This document shows positions 9,097-21,000 of a DNA stretch of 64,000 nucleotides, in pieces. The notes under the pieces are model-generated. The model was not told the origin of the DNA. It did no database searches and saw only the letters and a list, made by a program, of their open reading frames with translations. The stretch spans positions 4,897,001-4,961,000 of the forward strand of contig NZ_CP012673.1 of NCBI RefSeq assembly GCF_002950945.1, given 5' to 3'. This DNA is from Sorangium cellulosum (GTDB taxonomy: Bacteria > Myxococcota_A > Polyangia > Polyangiales > Polyangiaceae). Position numbers and translations under genes: made by a program. Each line of letters starts with the position of its first letter. The first letter of the stretch is position 1.

Positions 9097-10686
9097 TCAG
9101 CGCCTCTCGCCCTGCTCGAACGCCATTGCGTCGGCTTTGACCCCCGGCGCGCCGCTGTGCTCCGCGTCCGCGCCGATGCCGCCTGCGCCGGCCTTGCCTA
9201 CCGCGAACGTTACGCCCTCTGTCGGCGGCGCCGCGCCTACGTGCGCGATGCCGATCGCATGCCCGCCCAGCCCGCCGCCTCCAGTGCCGCCACGCCCGCC
9301 GGTGCCGCCCGGGCCTCCGGCGCAGCCTGGCCGTAGCCCCGCGGCGCCCTCCGGCACGTCGCCACCGGGGCCACCCGCGCCTGCCGCGCCGCCGTCCTGA
9401 CCAGGACCGCCAGCGCCGCCGTCTCCGCCGCGGCCGGTGGCGATCGTCACGTCCTGGAACAGGAGCGTCGCGTCGAGGCTCACCAGCGCGATGCTCGACC
9501 CACCTGCGCCGCCGCCCCTTCCGCCGCCGCCTCCGCAGCCGCCAGCGCCACCGGAGCCGCCGCTGGCGCCTCCCGCCGAGCCGGCCGTGCACTGGCCCGC
9601 GGCGGTACCGCCCTTGGCGCCGCCGCCACCGCCGCCGCCCTGCGCGGTGGTGCCGGGCGCGCCAGCGCTGCCCGCGACGCCCGTGTAACCGGTCGCTGCG
9701 ATCTCACCCACGCCACTCGCACCGGCGCCGGGCTCGCCGTCGGCACCGTTAGCACCCGTGATGCCGGGCGTACACGCTGCAGCGACCTCGCCTGCGCCGC
9801 CATTTATCACGCTGCCCGGACTACCTGGGCTTCCCGCTCCGCCGCTGGTCTGGAACCCCACTCCGCCGCTGCCGCCGAACGAATCGTCGCTGGGGTCTTC
9901 CGGCGCACCGCACGCATTCACCGGAGCATTGGCCGGCACCACGATCTCGGTCGAGCACGCCGCATTCCCCGCGCTCCCGTCGCCTCCTCGCTGCGCCGGC
10001 TCCGCGTGCGCCGCGCCGTCTTCCCCCGGCGCCGCGTCGCCTGCCTCGAGCGCGCAGCGCACCAGCTCCACCGCCACCGCCTCCGCCACGGCGGCGATCG
10101 ACGACAGCCCGCGCTTCTCCGGATCGCTCGCGTCGATGCTCCGCGCCAGGATCGCCACGTCCTCGATCCGCGCCACTCCCTCGCCGCCCCGCAGCGCCAG
10201 CGGGATCACGCCCTCGATCGCCGTCAGCGTCGTCCTCGCGCTGTCGCTCGCTCCCGCGTAGGCCCAGCCGCCCGCGCAGTCGAGCCCGCCGTAGAGCGTC
10301 ACCCCCGCCGGCATCTCTACAGTCGCCTCGACCTCGAACGTCTCGGCGCACGCATACACCCGCCCCGTCCTGTTCTCCCGCGCCCGAGCGATCGCCGCCC
10401 CCAGCGTGCCCAGCGGCGCCGCCTTCGTCCCCTCCGCACCGTCGTCGCCGGCCGCCGCCACGAACACGCCGCACACGTCGTCGACCGGCGCTCCGCTCTC
10501 GCTCGGCACGCACCTCGACGGCGCGCCGCCGCCCTCGGTCGCGCCTGACGCCTCCGGCGGACAGGTTTGCGACCGCTCGCACGGCGAGCTGCATCCCCCC
10601 GCCAGGCTGCCCCCTACCGCCGCCATCCCGAGCGCCGCGCTCGCTACCGCGACCTTCCAGCCCCTCGCTCTCGGCCTGCCTCGCAT
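9097..10686 (-). CDS. Glycine-rich (PGRS-like) secreted lipoprotein
   Basis: 529 aa. ATG 10686 has GAGGGAG three bases upstream; the frame extends further but without a better start. A Lys/Arg-rich head and hydrophobic stretch end in SLAGGC, a lipobox, so a lipidated surface protein is likely. Residues ~35-230 form a Cys-containing domain that resembles the parallel-beta repeats of DUF1565-type proteins (DDVCGVFVAAAGDDGAEGTKAAPLGTL, i.e. start of a pectate-lyase-like fold). From about 240 to the end Gly-Gly-x and Gly-Ala-Gly runs dominate, interrupted by a hydrophobic strand (SSIALVSLDATLLFQDVTI). It is the last gene of the kinase operon (50 bp after the PEGA/TPR gene). The role is probably structural or adhesive; no catalytic motif was found. 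Confidence 0.75.
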   Translation of the reverse strand: MRGRPRARGWKVAVASAALGMAAVGGSLAGGCSSPCERSQTCPPEASGATEGGGAPSRCVPSESGAPVDDVCGVFVAAAGDDGAEGTKAAPLGTLGAAIARARENRTGRVYACAETFEVEATVEMPAGVTLYGGLDCAGGWAYAGASDSARTTLTAIEGVIPLALRGGEGVARIEDVAILARSIDASDPEKRGLSSIAAVAEAVAVELVRCALEAGDAAPGEDGAAHAEPAQRGGDGSAGNAACSTEIVVPANAPVNACGAPEDPSDDSFGGSGGVGFQTSGGAGSPGSPGSVINGGAGEVAAACTPGITGANGADGEPGAGASGVGEIAATGYTGVAGSAGAPGTTAQGGGGGGGAKGGTAAGQCTAGSAGGASGGSGGAGGCGGGGGRGGGAGGSSIALVSLDATLLFQDVTIATGRGGDGGAGGPGQDGGAAGAGGPGGDVPEGAAGLRPGCAGGPGGTGGRGGTGGGGLGGHAIGIAHVGAAPPTEGVTFAVGKAGAGGIGADAEHSGAPGVKADAMAFEQGERR

Positions 10687-10735
10687 CGGCTCCCTCACCG
10701 CGTCCAACGCTTCACCCTGTCGCCATTCCCACACG

Positions 10736-11809
10736 TCAGAAGCGCCCCGCCACGCCGACCCCACCGCTTCCGGGCGCAAGCCACGGCGCCGCCATCACCT
10801 GCGCGATGCCCTGGCTATCGCCCGCGGACCGCGACCACAGCACGTACCCCGCCGTCGCTGCGATCGCCGCACCTCCCACCACGTACCCGACCACCGCCGT
10901 GCTCGTGAACGCATCGAGCTGGTCCACCGCGTCGCCGAGCCTCGCGCACGCCGCGCTCCGGCTCTGGTAGCAAGCCGACCGATCGCCGTCTCCGACGCGC
11001 AGCGGCCCGTCGATATCCGTTGCCTTCGCGTTTGCCGCCAGCGTGAACCCCACGCCCACGCCGAGGCCCACCACCCCGAGCGCTCCGCCGATCACCATCG
11101 GCACCAGCGGCAGCCGCGCCCCGCCCGCTGGCCGCTCCGGCGACGCGTTCGCTGGCGGTTGCGGCGCCGCGCCGTGCGGTGGCTCCGCGCGCGGCGGCGT
11201 CGTTGACGCGCCAAGGTTCCTCTCCTCAAGCACCACCTCGACGGACGCCGCGCCGCCCTTGTCGATGCGCACCTGGCGCGCCCCGAAGCGGCTGCCTCGC
11301 CGCGCCGACACCGTGTGCATCCCGGGCTCCACGAACACCGGGGCCGGCAGCGGCGCGATCCCCACCACCTCGCCGTCGACCAGGATCTCGGCGCCGTTCT
11401 CGAGAGTCGCGATCGACAGCGCGCCCACCTGCGCGCGCGCCGCCGCGTACAGCGCCTCGGCCGACTGGATCTCGGCCGCTGGCGGCGGTGGTTGCTCCTT
11501 GGGCGCCTCGCGCAGGTAGTGGGCGAGGTGCTCGGCCGCGTCGCGGAAGCGCCCGAGCTTCATCTCGGCCTCGGCGAGGTTGCCCGCGATTTGCAGGCGC
11601 TTCTGCAGCGCCCATGCCGCGAGGTACGCCACGCGCGCCCGTTCGTAGTCGCCGCGCGCGTAGTGCGCGTTGCCCTCCTTGTGCAGCTCGCGCACCTTCT
11701 CCGTCATCACGTCGCCCGGCGCGCTACCGGGCGCCGCCAGCGCGACCGTCGGCGCAGTCATAACGAGCGAACTCGCGACCACGATCCGTGCGATGGACTT
11801 TCGAAACAT
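10736..11809 (-). CDS. TPR and PEGA-like membrane protein
   Basis: 357 aa. The signal peptide ends near VALA-AP (residue ~26). TPR-like helices follow (KEGNAHYARGDYERARVAYLAAWAL, then NLAEAEMKLGRFRDAAEHLAHYL; residues ~40-105). A PEGA-type beta domain spans ~130-185 (ATLENGAEILVDGEVVG, then PLPAPVFVEPGMHTVSA). A Pro-rich linker and a hydrophobic segment (VPMVIGGALGVVGLGVGVGF) lead to two more hydrophobic stretches in the C-terminal third. This architecture is very common in myxobacteria beside Ser/Thr kinases and probably forms a periplasmic scaffold. The start lies 3 bp after the stop of the upstream gene, so the two are translationally coupled. Confidence 0.8.
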   Translation of the reverse strand: MFRKSIARIVVASSLVMTAPTVALAAPGSAPGDVMTEKVRELHKEGNAHYARGDYERARVAYLAAWALQKRLQIAGNLAEAEMKLGRFRDAAEHLAHYLREAPKEQPPPPAAEIQSAEALYAAARAQVGALSIATLENGAEILVDGEVVGIAPLPAPVFVEPGMHTVSARRGSRFGARQVRIDKGGAASVEVVLEERNLGASTTPPRAEPPHGAAPQPPANASPERPAGGARLPLVPMVIGGALGVVGLGVGVGFTLAANAKATDIDGPLRVGDGDRSACYQSRSAACARLGDAVDQLDAFTSTAVVGYVVGGAAIAATAGYVLWSRSAGDSQGIAQVMAAPWLAPGSGGVGVAGRF

Positions 11810-11812
11810 CGT

Positions 11813-12487
11813 TCAGTACCTCGGCGGCCCCGCGAAGGGCTCTGGCATCGATGTCGCCGGCGCCGCCGCGGTCGTCCGCGGCGGCGGCATCCTCTGCCCT
11901 GAATCGCCGGGTGCCGCAACGGCGTTCGCGCCGCGCGTCGGTGCGCGGCGCGCGAGCGCGGACGCAGCACCACTCGGCGCGGGTGCAGCACCACGCGGCG
12001 CGGGCGCAGCAGACGGCAGCGCAGACGGCACTCGCGCCGCGGTCGCGAGGCTCGTGGCGCTGCTCTCGGCCGGGGCGCTGCGAGCTTCCGCTACTGGTGA
12101 CGGAGCCGGCGCGCTCGACGACAGAAGCGGCGCCACGGGTGCCGACGTGGCGCTGAGCGCGACGGGGCCGGACGGAACGTCACGCGGAACGAACAGCCAG
12201 TAAATGAGCAGCGCGGGCGCGCTCACCGCCGCGGCGGCGCCGGCGATCAAACCGAGGAGCCGCCATCGACTCGGCCGGCTGGGCTCCTTCCGGTGCGCCT
12301 CCGAGCGCGCCACGGGGCGCACAAGCGCGGCTTGCTCGGCGGGGCCGAGCCGATCCGCGACGATCGGCGGTGCCTCCTTCACGCGCGAAAGCGCCCGCCG
12401 CATGTTCTCGTCCGAGGCGGCCCGATCCGCGACGCGGCGGAACGTCTCCTCGGTCGGCAGGTACTTCTTCAGATCCTCGTCGCTCAT
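11813..12487 (-). CDS. Single-TM protein of the kinase operon
   Basis: 224 aa. The N-terminal ~65 residues are charged and helical (MSDEDLKKYLPTEETFRR) and should be cytoplasmic. One transmembrane helix lies at about residues 76-97 (LLGLIAGAAAAVSAPALLIY), followed by ~125 residues of Ala/Pro/Ser-rich low-complexity sequence outside. Its start is 16 bp after the kinase stop and its end is 3 bp before the TPR/PEGA gene, so it belongs to one operon. It could be a kinase substrate or a bitopic linker between kinase and envelope; that is inference. Confidence 0.7.
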   Translation of the reverse strand: MSDEDLKKYLPTEETFRRVADRAASDENMRRALSRVKEAPPIVADRLGPAEQAALVRPVARSEAHRKEPSRPSRWRLLGLIAGAAAAVSAPALLIYWLFVPRDVPSGPVALSATSAPVAPLLSSSAPAPSPVAEARSAPAESSATSLATAARVPSALPSAAPAPRGAAPAPSGAASALARRAPTRGANAVAAPGDSGQRMPPPRTTAAAPATSMPEPFAGPPRY

Positions 12488-12503
12488 TCCGGTCGGACCT
12501 TCT

Positions 12504-14582
<2,079 letters not shown>

Positions 14583-14869
14583 CCCCGGTTCCCCACGTGC
14601 TTGCAGCGCACGAGGCCCGTCCGGGTCAGCACATCGCCCGCCGGGCCAGAGCCCCGCGCAATGCCCCCCGATGACCCTGCGCGTCAAGAGGAGAAAGCCG
14701 TCGGGACGCGGCTCTTCTTGCCGGGTACCGGCAACGCCTGCCGCACCGCTGCCGGGTGCCGCAGAACCTCTCGCTGCCCCTGCCGCCTGCCAGCAGCGCC
14801 TGCCTCTCCCCCTGCCGGCACCCCGACGCCGTCGTCTGCAAGGCAACCTTGCTGTTAGATCGAGCGGCC

Positions 14870-16171
14870 ATGCCCCCTGGTTCCGGTGATCGCGGCCCTC
14901 CTCCTCCGGTCGCACAGGTCGCGCAGACGGAGGAGATCGAGTCGGTGAGCTCCGAGCTGCTCTCTCAGGCCCCGGCACTGCCGTGGACGACGGCGGACCA
15001 CGGGCCGGACAGCGCTTCGCGCGCGAGCCGCTCGACGCCAGCGCCGTCGTTCCGTAGGCCTGCCGTCCCTCACATCTCCACGGCCCCGATCACAGCCACG
15101 GCGCCGCTGCTTCTGCCGATCGTGCCCTCGACGACGACCGCTGCGGTCTGCTTGACCGAACCGCTACCGCCATCTCCGCCGCCTTATACGACGCGCGACG
15201 CCATCGCTCCGGCCGCGGAGGCGGATCCGTGGGCCCAGCGCGTCACGATGCCGGCACTCCCTGTCGGGCCAGTCGAGGACACGGGTCGCGATGCGGCACC
15301 GGGCCTGTCCCTCGGCGCGGGGCTCACCGTCCCCGGGCCGCGGTCGCCAGTCCCAGCGCAGGCGCCCTCGCCCGCGCGTCGCGCCGAGATCGTCGAGCTT
15401 CTCTGGTTCGATGCGAACGCGCTCCCACGCATCCGCGCCTCGTGGAGCGACCTGATCCTCGAGCTCGACGTCGAGGCGCTCGATCCGCGGCACGACCCGC
15501 CACCGAACGACGCGGGCTCCCCCAAGGATCACCATCACCTCTCCGGCGTGCTCACCGATGGCTCACGCATCGAGCCGAGCGGCGTGCCGCAGGCCATCCT
15601 CGCGGCCATCAGCGAAAAGGGCCGCTTCACGCCGCCGCTCGTGCTCGTGGAAGGCGAGCTTCGGTTCGTCTTCGACGAGCTCGAGGCGCTCAAGGCGACT
15701 CTCGCCGCGGTCGCCCCGCTTGCAGGCATGGACAGGAGCCTTAGGGAGGCCGTGGACCTGGCCTGTGAGCTCTTGAGGTCGCCCTACCCCGAGGGAGCGA
15801 CCGGCGCCGCTGCCACCTTGATCCAGCAAATCAAGGAGCGACTCCCGCCTCCAGACCGTTCGCCGGCCGCGGCGCGCGTCGAGTCTCAGGCGGAGCGGCT
15901 CCTGCTCGAGCAGCGGCGATATCAGACCCGCACGCTGCTGGGCGACACATGGATCCGCGCGCTGCTCGGGGCGGGCGTACAGGACGCGCTGCCGGTGTAC
16001 CTACCGAAGCGCCTCGCGCCGTGGCTGCCGATGCTGCCCAGGCTGCGCGTGCGCCTCGTCGCGGAGGCGCACCTCCAACAGGACCACGCCGAAAGCAGCC
16101 GGTATGCCCTCAAGGCGCTTGCGCTCGGCAGGGTCGCCGCCCTGGACGAGATCCAGGGCGGCGGGCCGTGA
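14870..16171 (+). CDS. Protein resembling the C-terminal region of DUF2169-type proteins
   Basis: 433 aa from ATG 14870; the frame extends upstream to 14756 without a better start. The first ~165 residues are Pro/Thr/Ala-rich. The ordered part begins RRAEIVELLWFDANALPRIR. From memory, this is a signature found after the pentapeptide repeats of large myxobacterial DUF2169 proteins encoded in type VI secretion or polymorphic-toxin loci. It continues with a SKDHHHLSG-like segment, a beta-rich part (PLVLVEGELRFVFDEL) and a helical C-terminus with a TRTLLGDTWIRALL motif. Here the DUF2169 and pentapeptide parts are absent, so it is either a stand-alone domain or a remnant. The RHS toxin gene 1.9 kb downstream fits that context. 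Confidence 0.6.
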   Translation: MPPGSGDRGPPPPVAQVAQTEEIESVSSELLSQAPALPWTTADHGPDSASRASRSTPAPSFRRPAVPHISTAPITATAPLLLPIVPSTTTAAVCLTEPLPPSPPPYTTRDAIAPAAEADPWAQRVTMPALPVGPVEDTGRDAAPGLSLGAGLTVPGPRSPVPAQAPSPARRAEIVELLWFDANALPRIRASWSDLILELDVEALDPRHDPPPNDAGSPKDHHHLSGVLTDGSRIEPSGVPQAILAAISEKGRFTPPLVLVEGELRFVFDELEALKATLAAVAPLAGMDRSLREAVDLACELLRSPYPEGATGAAATLIQQIKERLPPPDRSPAAARVESQAERLLLEQRRYQTRTLLGDTWIRALLGAGVQDALPVYLPKRLAPWLPMLPRLRVRLVAEAHLQQDHAESSRYALKALALGRVAALDEIQGGGP

Positions 16172-16187
16172 GCTGACCCGCGCCTCA

Positions 16188-16219
16188 CCACGGAGCCCTG
16201 GATCGCAGATGCTCCGTGG
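16188..16219. terminator. Bidirectional hairpin between convergent genes
   Basis: CCACGGAGC (16188-16196) and GCTCCGTGG (16211-16219) are perfect 9-bp arms with a 14-base loop. They lie 17 bp after the stop at 16171 and 98 bp from the stop of the opposing gene. Its position fits a shared terminator; there is no T-run. Confidence 0.5.
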
Positions 16220-16316
16220 ACGGTCTCCAGGAAAGGCGAGAACGTCAGCCCGCAGGCGAGCCAGCAACCCTGATGCTCGCAAAGATGCGATCGAACACCG
16301 GGTGAGCCGTGCGGCC

Positions 16317-17318
16317 TCATTCTTCGGTATCATGGCCGTGAAGCTCATCGCTCCGGGCCGGCGCCCCGCCACGGACAAGAGCCGCTGCTCGATCGGCCTG
16401 CTCCTCCACGAGGTCGTCGTCGGCGCGTTCACCTTCGGCTTCGCTGTCGGGGTCGCACTTGGTGAGGACGTGGTACGCGAACAAGGATGCGAACTCGCGG
16501 AGCCTGCTGACCTGCTGTTCGGCGGCGTCGTCGCCGTGGGCCTGCGCGGTCGGGCTGCTCTGCTGGTCATCGTCCCGGGGCTTCTGCTTCTCGCTGGGCC
16601 GCACGCGGGGGTACGCGGGTCGTCCCCTCCGGCGCTTGTTCGGCTCGGAGGCATGCGGCTCCTCAGGTGTCGGCATCCGGCGCGGCGCACGCTCGCCCGC
16701 GAGCATCTTCCGGGCCCGCTCCTCCTGCTCCACGAACGTGGCGGCGTACGCCACGAAGCGCAGCGCATCGAACGGGACGCCGGCCTTGTCGAGCGCTTCG
16801 CCCAGAAGGGGCGGCAGCCGGGCGATCCTTGCGTACTGGCTCCGACGCGCGTGCGACACCTGCGCGCGCACGTCACGCGGCGCGCCGTGGAAGGCAACGC
16901 ACCAAGCGTACGTGATGCATTCCGGCAACAGCAGCCGCAAGCGATGGTTCTCGTCGTAGTCGCAGACCGCTGTGAAGCGGGGCGGCGCGGGCCTCCTGCG
17001 GCGCTGGAAGCCCTTCCCGTTGCCGGCGGGCGTGTGCTGCGCGATGCGCTCGGCTTCGGCATGCACGCGCTCGCGCTCACGCGCTAGCTCCGCCTCTCTG
17101 CGCTCGAGCGCCTGCTCCCGTCGTACGAGCTCCGCGCGCGCCTGCTCGAGCTGGTAGCGCTCGCGGGCGATCTGCATCTCCTGCGCGTAGCGGGTGGTGC
17201 GGTCCTCGGTGAACAGCTCAACGACGGCCGGCGCAGCAGCGGCGAGCGCCGGCGCGGCAGCGCCAAGGACATCGAGCAGCGGCGGGGGCTGAGGTGGCTT
17301 CACGGGAGGGGCGTCCAT
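16317..17318 (-). CDS. Coiled-coil hypothetical protein
   Basis: 333 aa, not recognised. An Ala/Pro head (residues 1-35) is followed by a long charged helix at about 40-95 (RYQLEQARAELVRREQALERREAELARE), a clear coiled coil. A Cys-containing central part (FTAVCDYDENHRLRLLLPECITYAWC, about 113-150) and a helical region with VPFDALRFVAYAATFVEQEE come next. The C-terminal third is highly charged and low in complexity. There is no signal peptide. Third-position GC supports this strand over the plus-strand frames. A strong inverted repeat lies 22 bp upstream of the start. Confidence 0.65.
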   Translation of the reverse strand: MDAPPVKPPQPPPLLDVLGAAAPALAAAAPAVVELFTEDRTTRYAQEMQIARERYQLEQARAELVRREQALERREAELARERERVHAEAERIAQHTPAGNGKGFQRRRRPAPPRFTAVCDYDENHRLRLLLPECITYAWCVAFHGAPRDVRAQVSHARRSQYARIARLPPLLGEALDKAGVPFDALRFVAYAATFVEQEERARKMLAGERAPRRMPTPEEPHASEPNKRRRGRPAYPRVRPSEKQKPRDDDQQSSPTAQAHGDDAAEQQVSRLREFASLFAYHVLTKCDPDSEAEGERADDDLVEEQADRAAALVRGGAPARSDELHGHDTEE

Positions 17319-18031
17319 CCGTGCCAGCGTACCGATGGATGCGGTCGGATCGAGTCCACAGCCTATTTACGACGGCGTAAACCGACCGCAGTTCGATCGT
17401 AGTCGTTGTCAGATGTCGAATAATTTCCGGTGCTTGGCCGTCCAGTCATGCGGGCTGGGTGCGGGGTCGCGCGCCAAGAGCAGGCATCGCGCCGAATGGC
17501 AGAGATGGCGTTTCTGGGGGTGGCTCGTTTCTTGTCTGCGGGTTGTGCCGCACGAAGAGGCTTCCTGGCCACGCCGCCGTCAGTGCGCCGCCTCTGCTGC
17601 CTGCCCACGGCGCCATGTGCTCCGACGATCGAGTAGCTCAGATCCATCCGCGCGCGGGTGTGGTCCTGCTCGACGCGGCGCCTGTCAGGTTTCTGAGCGG
17701 GCCCCTCCTTTGGTTTTCAGGTGCGCACCGGCATCGCGAGATGGCGCGCATTCATCCCCGCGCGGCATCAGAAGCGATGCTGTCACACCATCGTGCAAGC
17801 GCGCGTCGACACGCCGGGGCGCCCACCAAGCCCGCCGAACGCAGCCGACCGGATCGAAGGCTTTCTTGGGCGTCCTTCCATGATGGCGAGGGTGATGGGC
17901 GAAACCAGAATAATTCCAGTGGCTTACTGGTGGGTGGAGGCCGAGCCGTTTAACCATGGTTGAGCCGAAGCGCGCGTGGCGATTTGGCCTTGACGTCCTC
18001 TCATTGTTTGTTTCTCCTTCACCTTCAAGAC
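17319..18031. other. Intergenic region upstream of the RHS gene
   Basis: 713 bp between divergent genes, with patches of lower GC near 17365-17430 and 17990-18025. No open frame looks coding. Promoters for both neighbours should be here. The inverted repeat at 17340-17390 is listed separately. Confidence 0.45.
17340..17390. promoter_or_regulatory. Overlapping inverted repeats, candidate operator
   Basis: TGCGGTCGG (17340-17348) pairs perfectly with CCGACCGCA (17382-17390). Between them TTTACG (17366-17371) pairs with CGTAAA (17376-17381). The site starts 22 bp upstream of the coiled-coil gene start at 17318, an ideal place for a repressor site. Confidence 0.45.
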
Positions 18032-21000
18032 ATGGCGCGCACGGCTCCCGTCCCGAATATTCCCGCGATTCCCGGCATGAACCCAGGCGTATTCGTCATG
18101 GGTGGAGGCGGGGGTAGCGCCGGCGGTCGAGGCAATGGCGGCAAGGGAAATGGCAAGGATCAAGGCGCCGACGGATCCAACGGAGGTAACGGTGCCAACG
18201 GAGGGGGCAAGTCGGCGTGCGGGGGCACGGGCGGCGACGGCTCCGGCTGTCCGAACCACCACGGCTCGAAGAAGAGCGGGAAGGTCTCGAAGGGCGACCC
18301 CGTCGATGTGGCTACAGGCCGCGTGTTCACCGATCCGGTCGTCGACCTCGAGCTACTCGGTCCGCTCGGCTTGCAGTTCGTGCGCCGCTATAGCACAAGC
18401 GCCCAGGAACGCGACGTCGGCCTCGGCTTCGGCTGGACGCATTCGTTCGCGTGGGCCGTCGAGGTGCGGCGCCGGACCACCGTGCTGTGGACCGACACGG
18501 GTGCAGAGCTCTCGTTCGACGCCATGGCCGAGGGGGACGCAGGGCTCGGCCCCGACGGCTGGGTCCTGACGCGCGACGCCAACGGCTTCGTCCTCGATGA
18601 CGGCGCGGGCACGTTCTACCTGTTCTCCGAGCGCGCCGACTCGACTTATCGGCTCTCCGCGGTGCGCGACGCCCATGGCAACACGACGCGGCTCGGCTAC
18701 CGTGAGGGGCGGATCGAATCCCTTGTCGATGCCGCTGGCCGTGTAGTGCGCGTGCGGCGCACGACGGACGGCCGGATCGCCGCGCTCGAGATCAAGAACG
18801 CGCCCGAGCAAGGCAGGTGGGTGACGCTGCGGAGCTACGAGTACAACGAGATAGGCGATCTCGTCGCAGTGGCGGACGCGGAGGGTTGCACCACCCGCTA
18901 TACCTATGAACATCACCGGTTGACGTCGCGCACGGACCCCGAAGGCCTCACCTTCCAATTCCGGTACGACGCGCAGGGCCGCTGCATTGAGACCTGGGGC
19001 GTTCACGCCGATGCAGGTCGCCTCGGCCTCGCCGAGGGCGTGCCCGATACGCTCGCGGATGGCACGAAGGCCCGAGGGATCTACCATTGCAAGCTCGTCT
19101 ACGGTGATGACGGCTACTCGGAGGTCGTGGACTCGGGCACCGTGCACCGGTATGTCGCTAACGAGTTCGGGAAACTCGACAAGGCCGTATCCGGCGGGGC
19201 TGTCTACAGCCGTACGTATGACGAGAACGGCAATCTCATCTCGTTCACCGACCCCCTGGGCGCGACCACGACCTGGGTTCGTAACGGCCGCGGCCGCACG
19301 CTTCGCGTGACGGATCCGCTGGGCCGGTGCACCTTCATTGAGCGCGAGCCGGACGGGCATATTCGCCGCGTCATCGACCCGGCTGGCGGCGTGACGGAAG
19401 TTATGCGCACTGCGAACGTGCTGTACTGGACTGACCCGATTGGCGCGTCATTCGAAGTCCGCATCGACGCGCGCGGGCTCATCATCGAGACGGTAGCGCC
19501 GAACGGCGCGCGTACGCGCTTCGAACACGACGCGCACGGCAACGTCGTCCGGAAGATCAACGCCATCGGCGCCGTCACCGAATACACCTACGACTATTGG
19601 GGACGTTGCCTGTCTGTGCGCGACGCGCTCGGTCACGTCGAGTCGTACGCCTACAACAACCGTAGCGAACGCGTCGCCGTGCGCCACGCCGACGGGGGCG
19701 TGACCCGCTACACCCACGATCGCACTGGGGACGTCGTGCGCGTCGACCACCCGGACGGCACGGCGACGCGCTTCGAGATCGGAGGGCTGCACAAGGTCTG
19801 CGCGATTCACCGCCCGAACGGCGAGGTGAACCGCCTCGCCTACGATCGCGAGGGGCGCCTCGTACGGGCCGAGAACGCGCGGGGAGACGTTTACCTCATG
19901 CGCTACGACGCCGCGGGTCGCATGGTGTACGAGCGGACGTTCACCGGGCTGGAGAAACACTATCAGTACGACATGGCCGGTCAGCTCCTCATCGAGCGGA
20001 CCAGCGTGCGTGAGACAACGGAGTTCGTCTATGACGCGGCCGGCCAGCTCGTGCAGCGCATCCTGCCGGACGGCACCACGGAGTCGTTCGAATATGATCC
20101 GTGCGGCAACCTCATTGCCGCCCTCACGCCCACTGGGGAGCTCACGTACAAGCGCAACGCCGTGGGGTGGGTGCTGGAGGAGCGGCAGCTCGCCTCGGGA
20201 GAGGCGTTCGTCGTACGGCGAACCTACGATCTCATGGGAAACGTCACGCAACGAACGACGTCGCTCGGCCACACAGTTCTCTTCGAGCGCGACGCCTGCG
20301 GCCGGGCGACGCAGGTCGTGCTGGACGGGCGTGTCCCGGTTGGGGGCGCGCACGATGCGCTCGGGCGCGAGATCGCCCGCGTGTTGCCCGACGGCGGGCG
20401 TATCCAGGTCGTCTACGACGCGTTGGGCCGCATGGTCCAGCGCTGGGTGGGCAACCCCGCGGTCGCAGCCAGCGCCGGCGCGGGTCGGCCCGACTGGGTC
20501 GGCTCTCGTCCGCCGGGTACGACGGTATACCAGGCGTATCGCTACGGACCGTGCTCAGAGCTCGTGGAGGCGTGGGACGATGCGCTCGGCCGGAGGCTGT
20601 TCGAGCACGACCCCGCGGGGCAGATCCTGGGCGTCCGCGGCGAGCGCGGCCAGGGCGAGCGCTTCGCCTACGACGCCGCGGGCAACCTCCACGAGCGGGA
20701 CGGCGAGCAGCGCTCTTATGGCGCTGGGAACCGCCTGCTGCAAAAGGGCGACACCACGTATTCCTGGGACGAGGCGGGCAGGCTCACGAGCGCGCGAGAC
20801 GCGGAGGGCCGGCTCACCCGCTACACATGGAACGGCCTCGGGCTGCTCGCTGCGGTCGAGAAGCCCGACGGAAAGGTGGTCGAGCTCAGCTACGATCCGT
20901 TCGCGCGGCGCATCGGGAAGCGCACGTTCGAGCGCGCGCCCGACGGGCAGCGGCGCGACGTGTCGAGCGTGCGCTTCGTGTGGGACGGCGGCGTGCTCGT

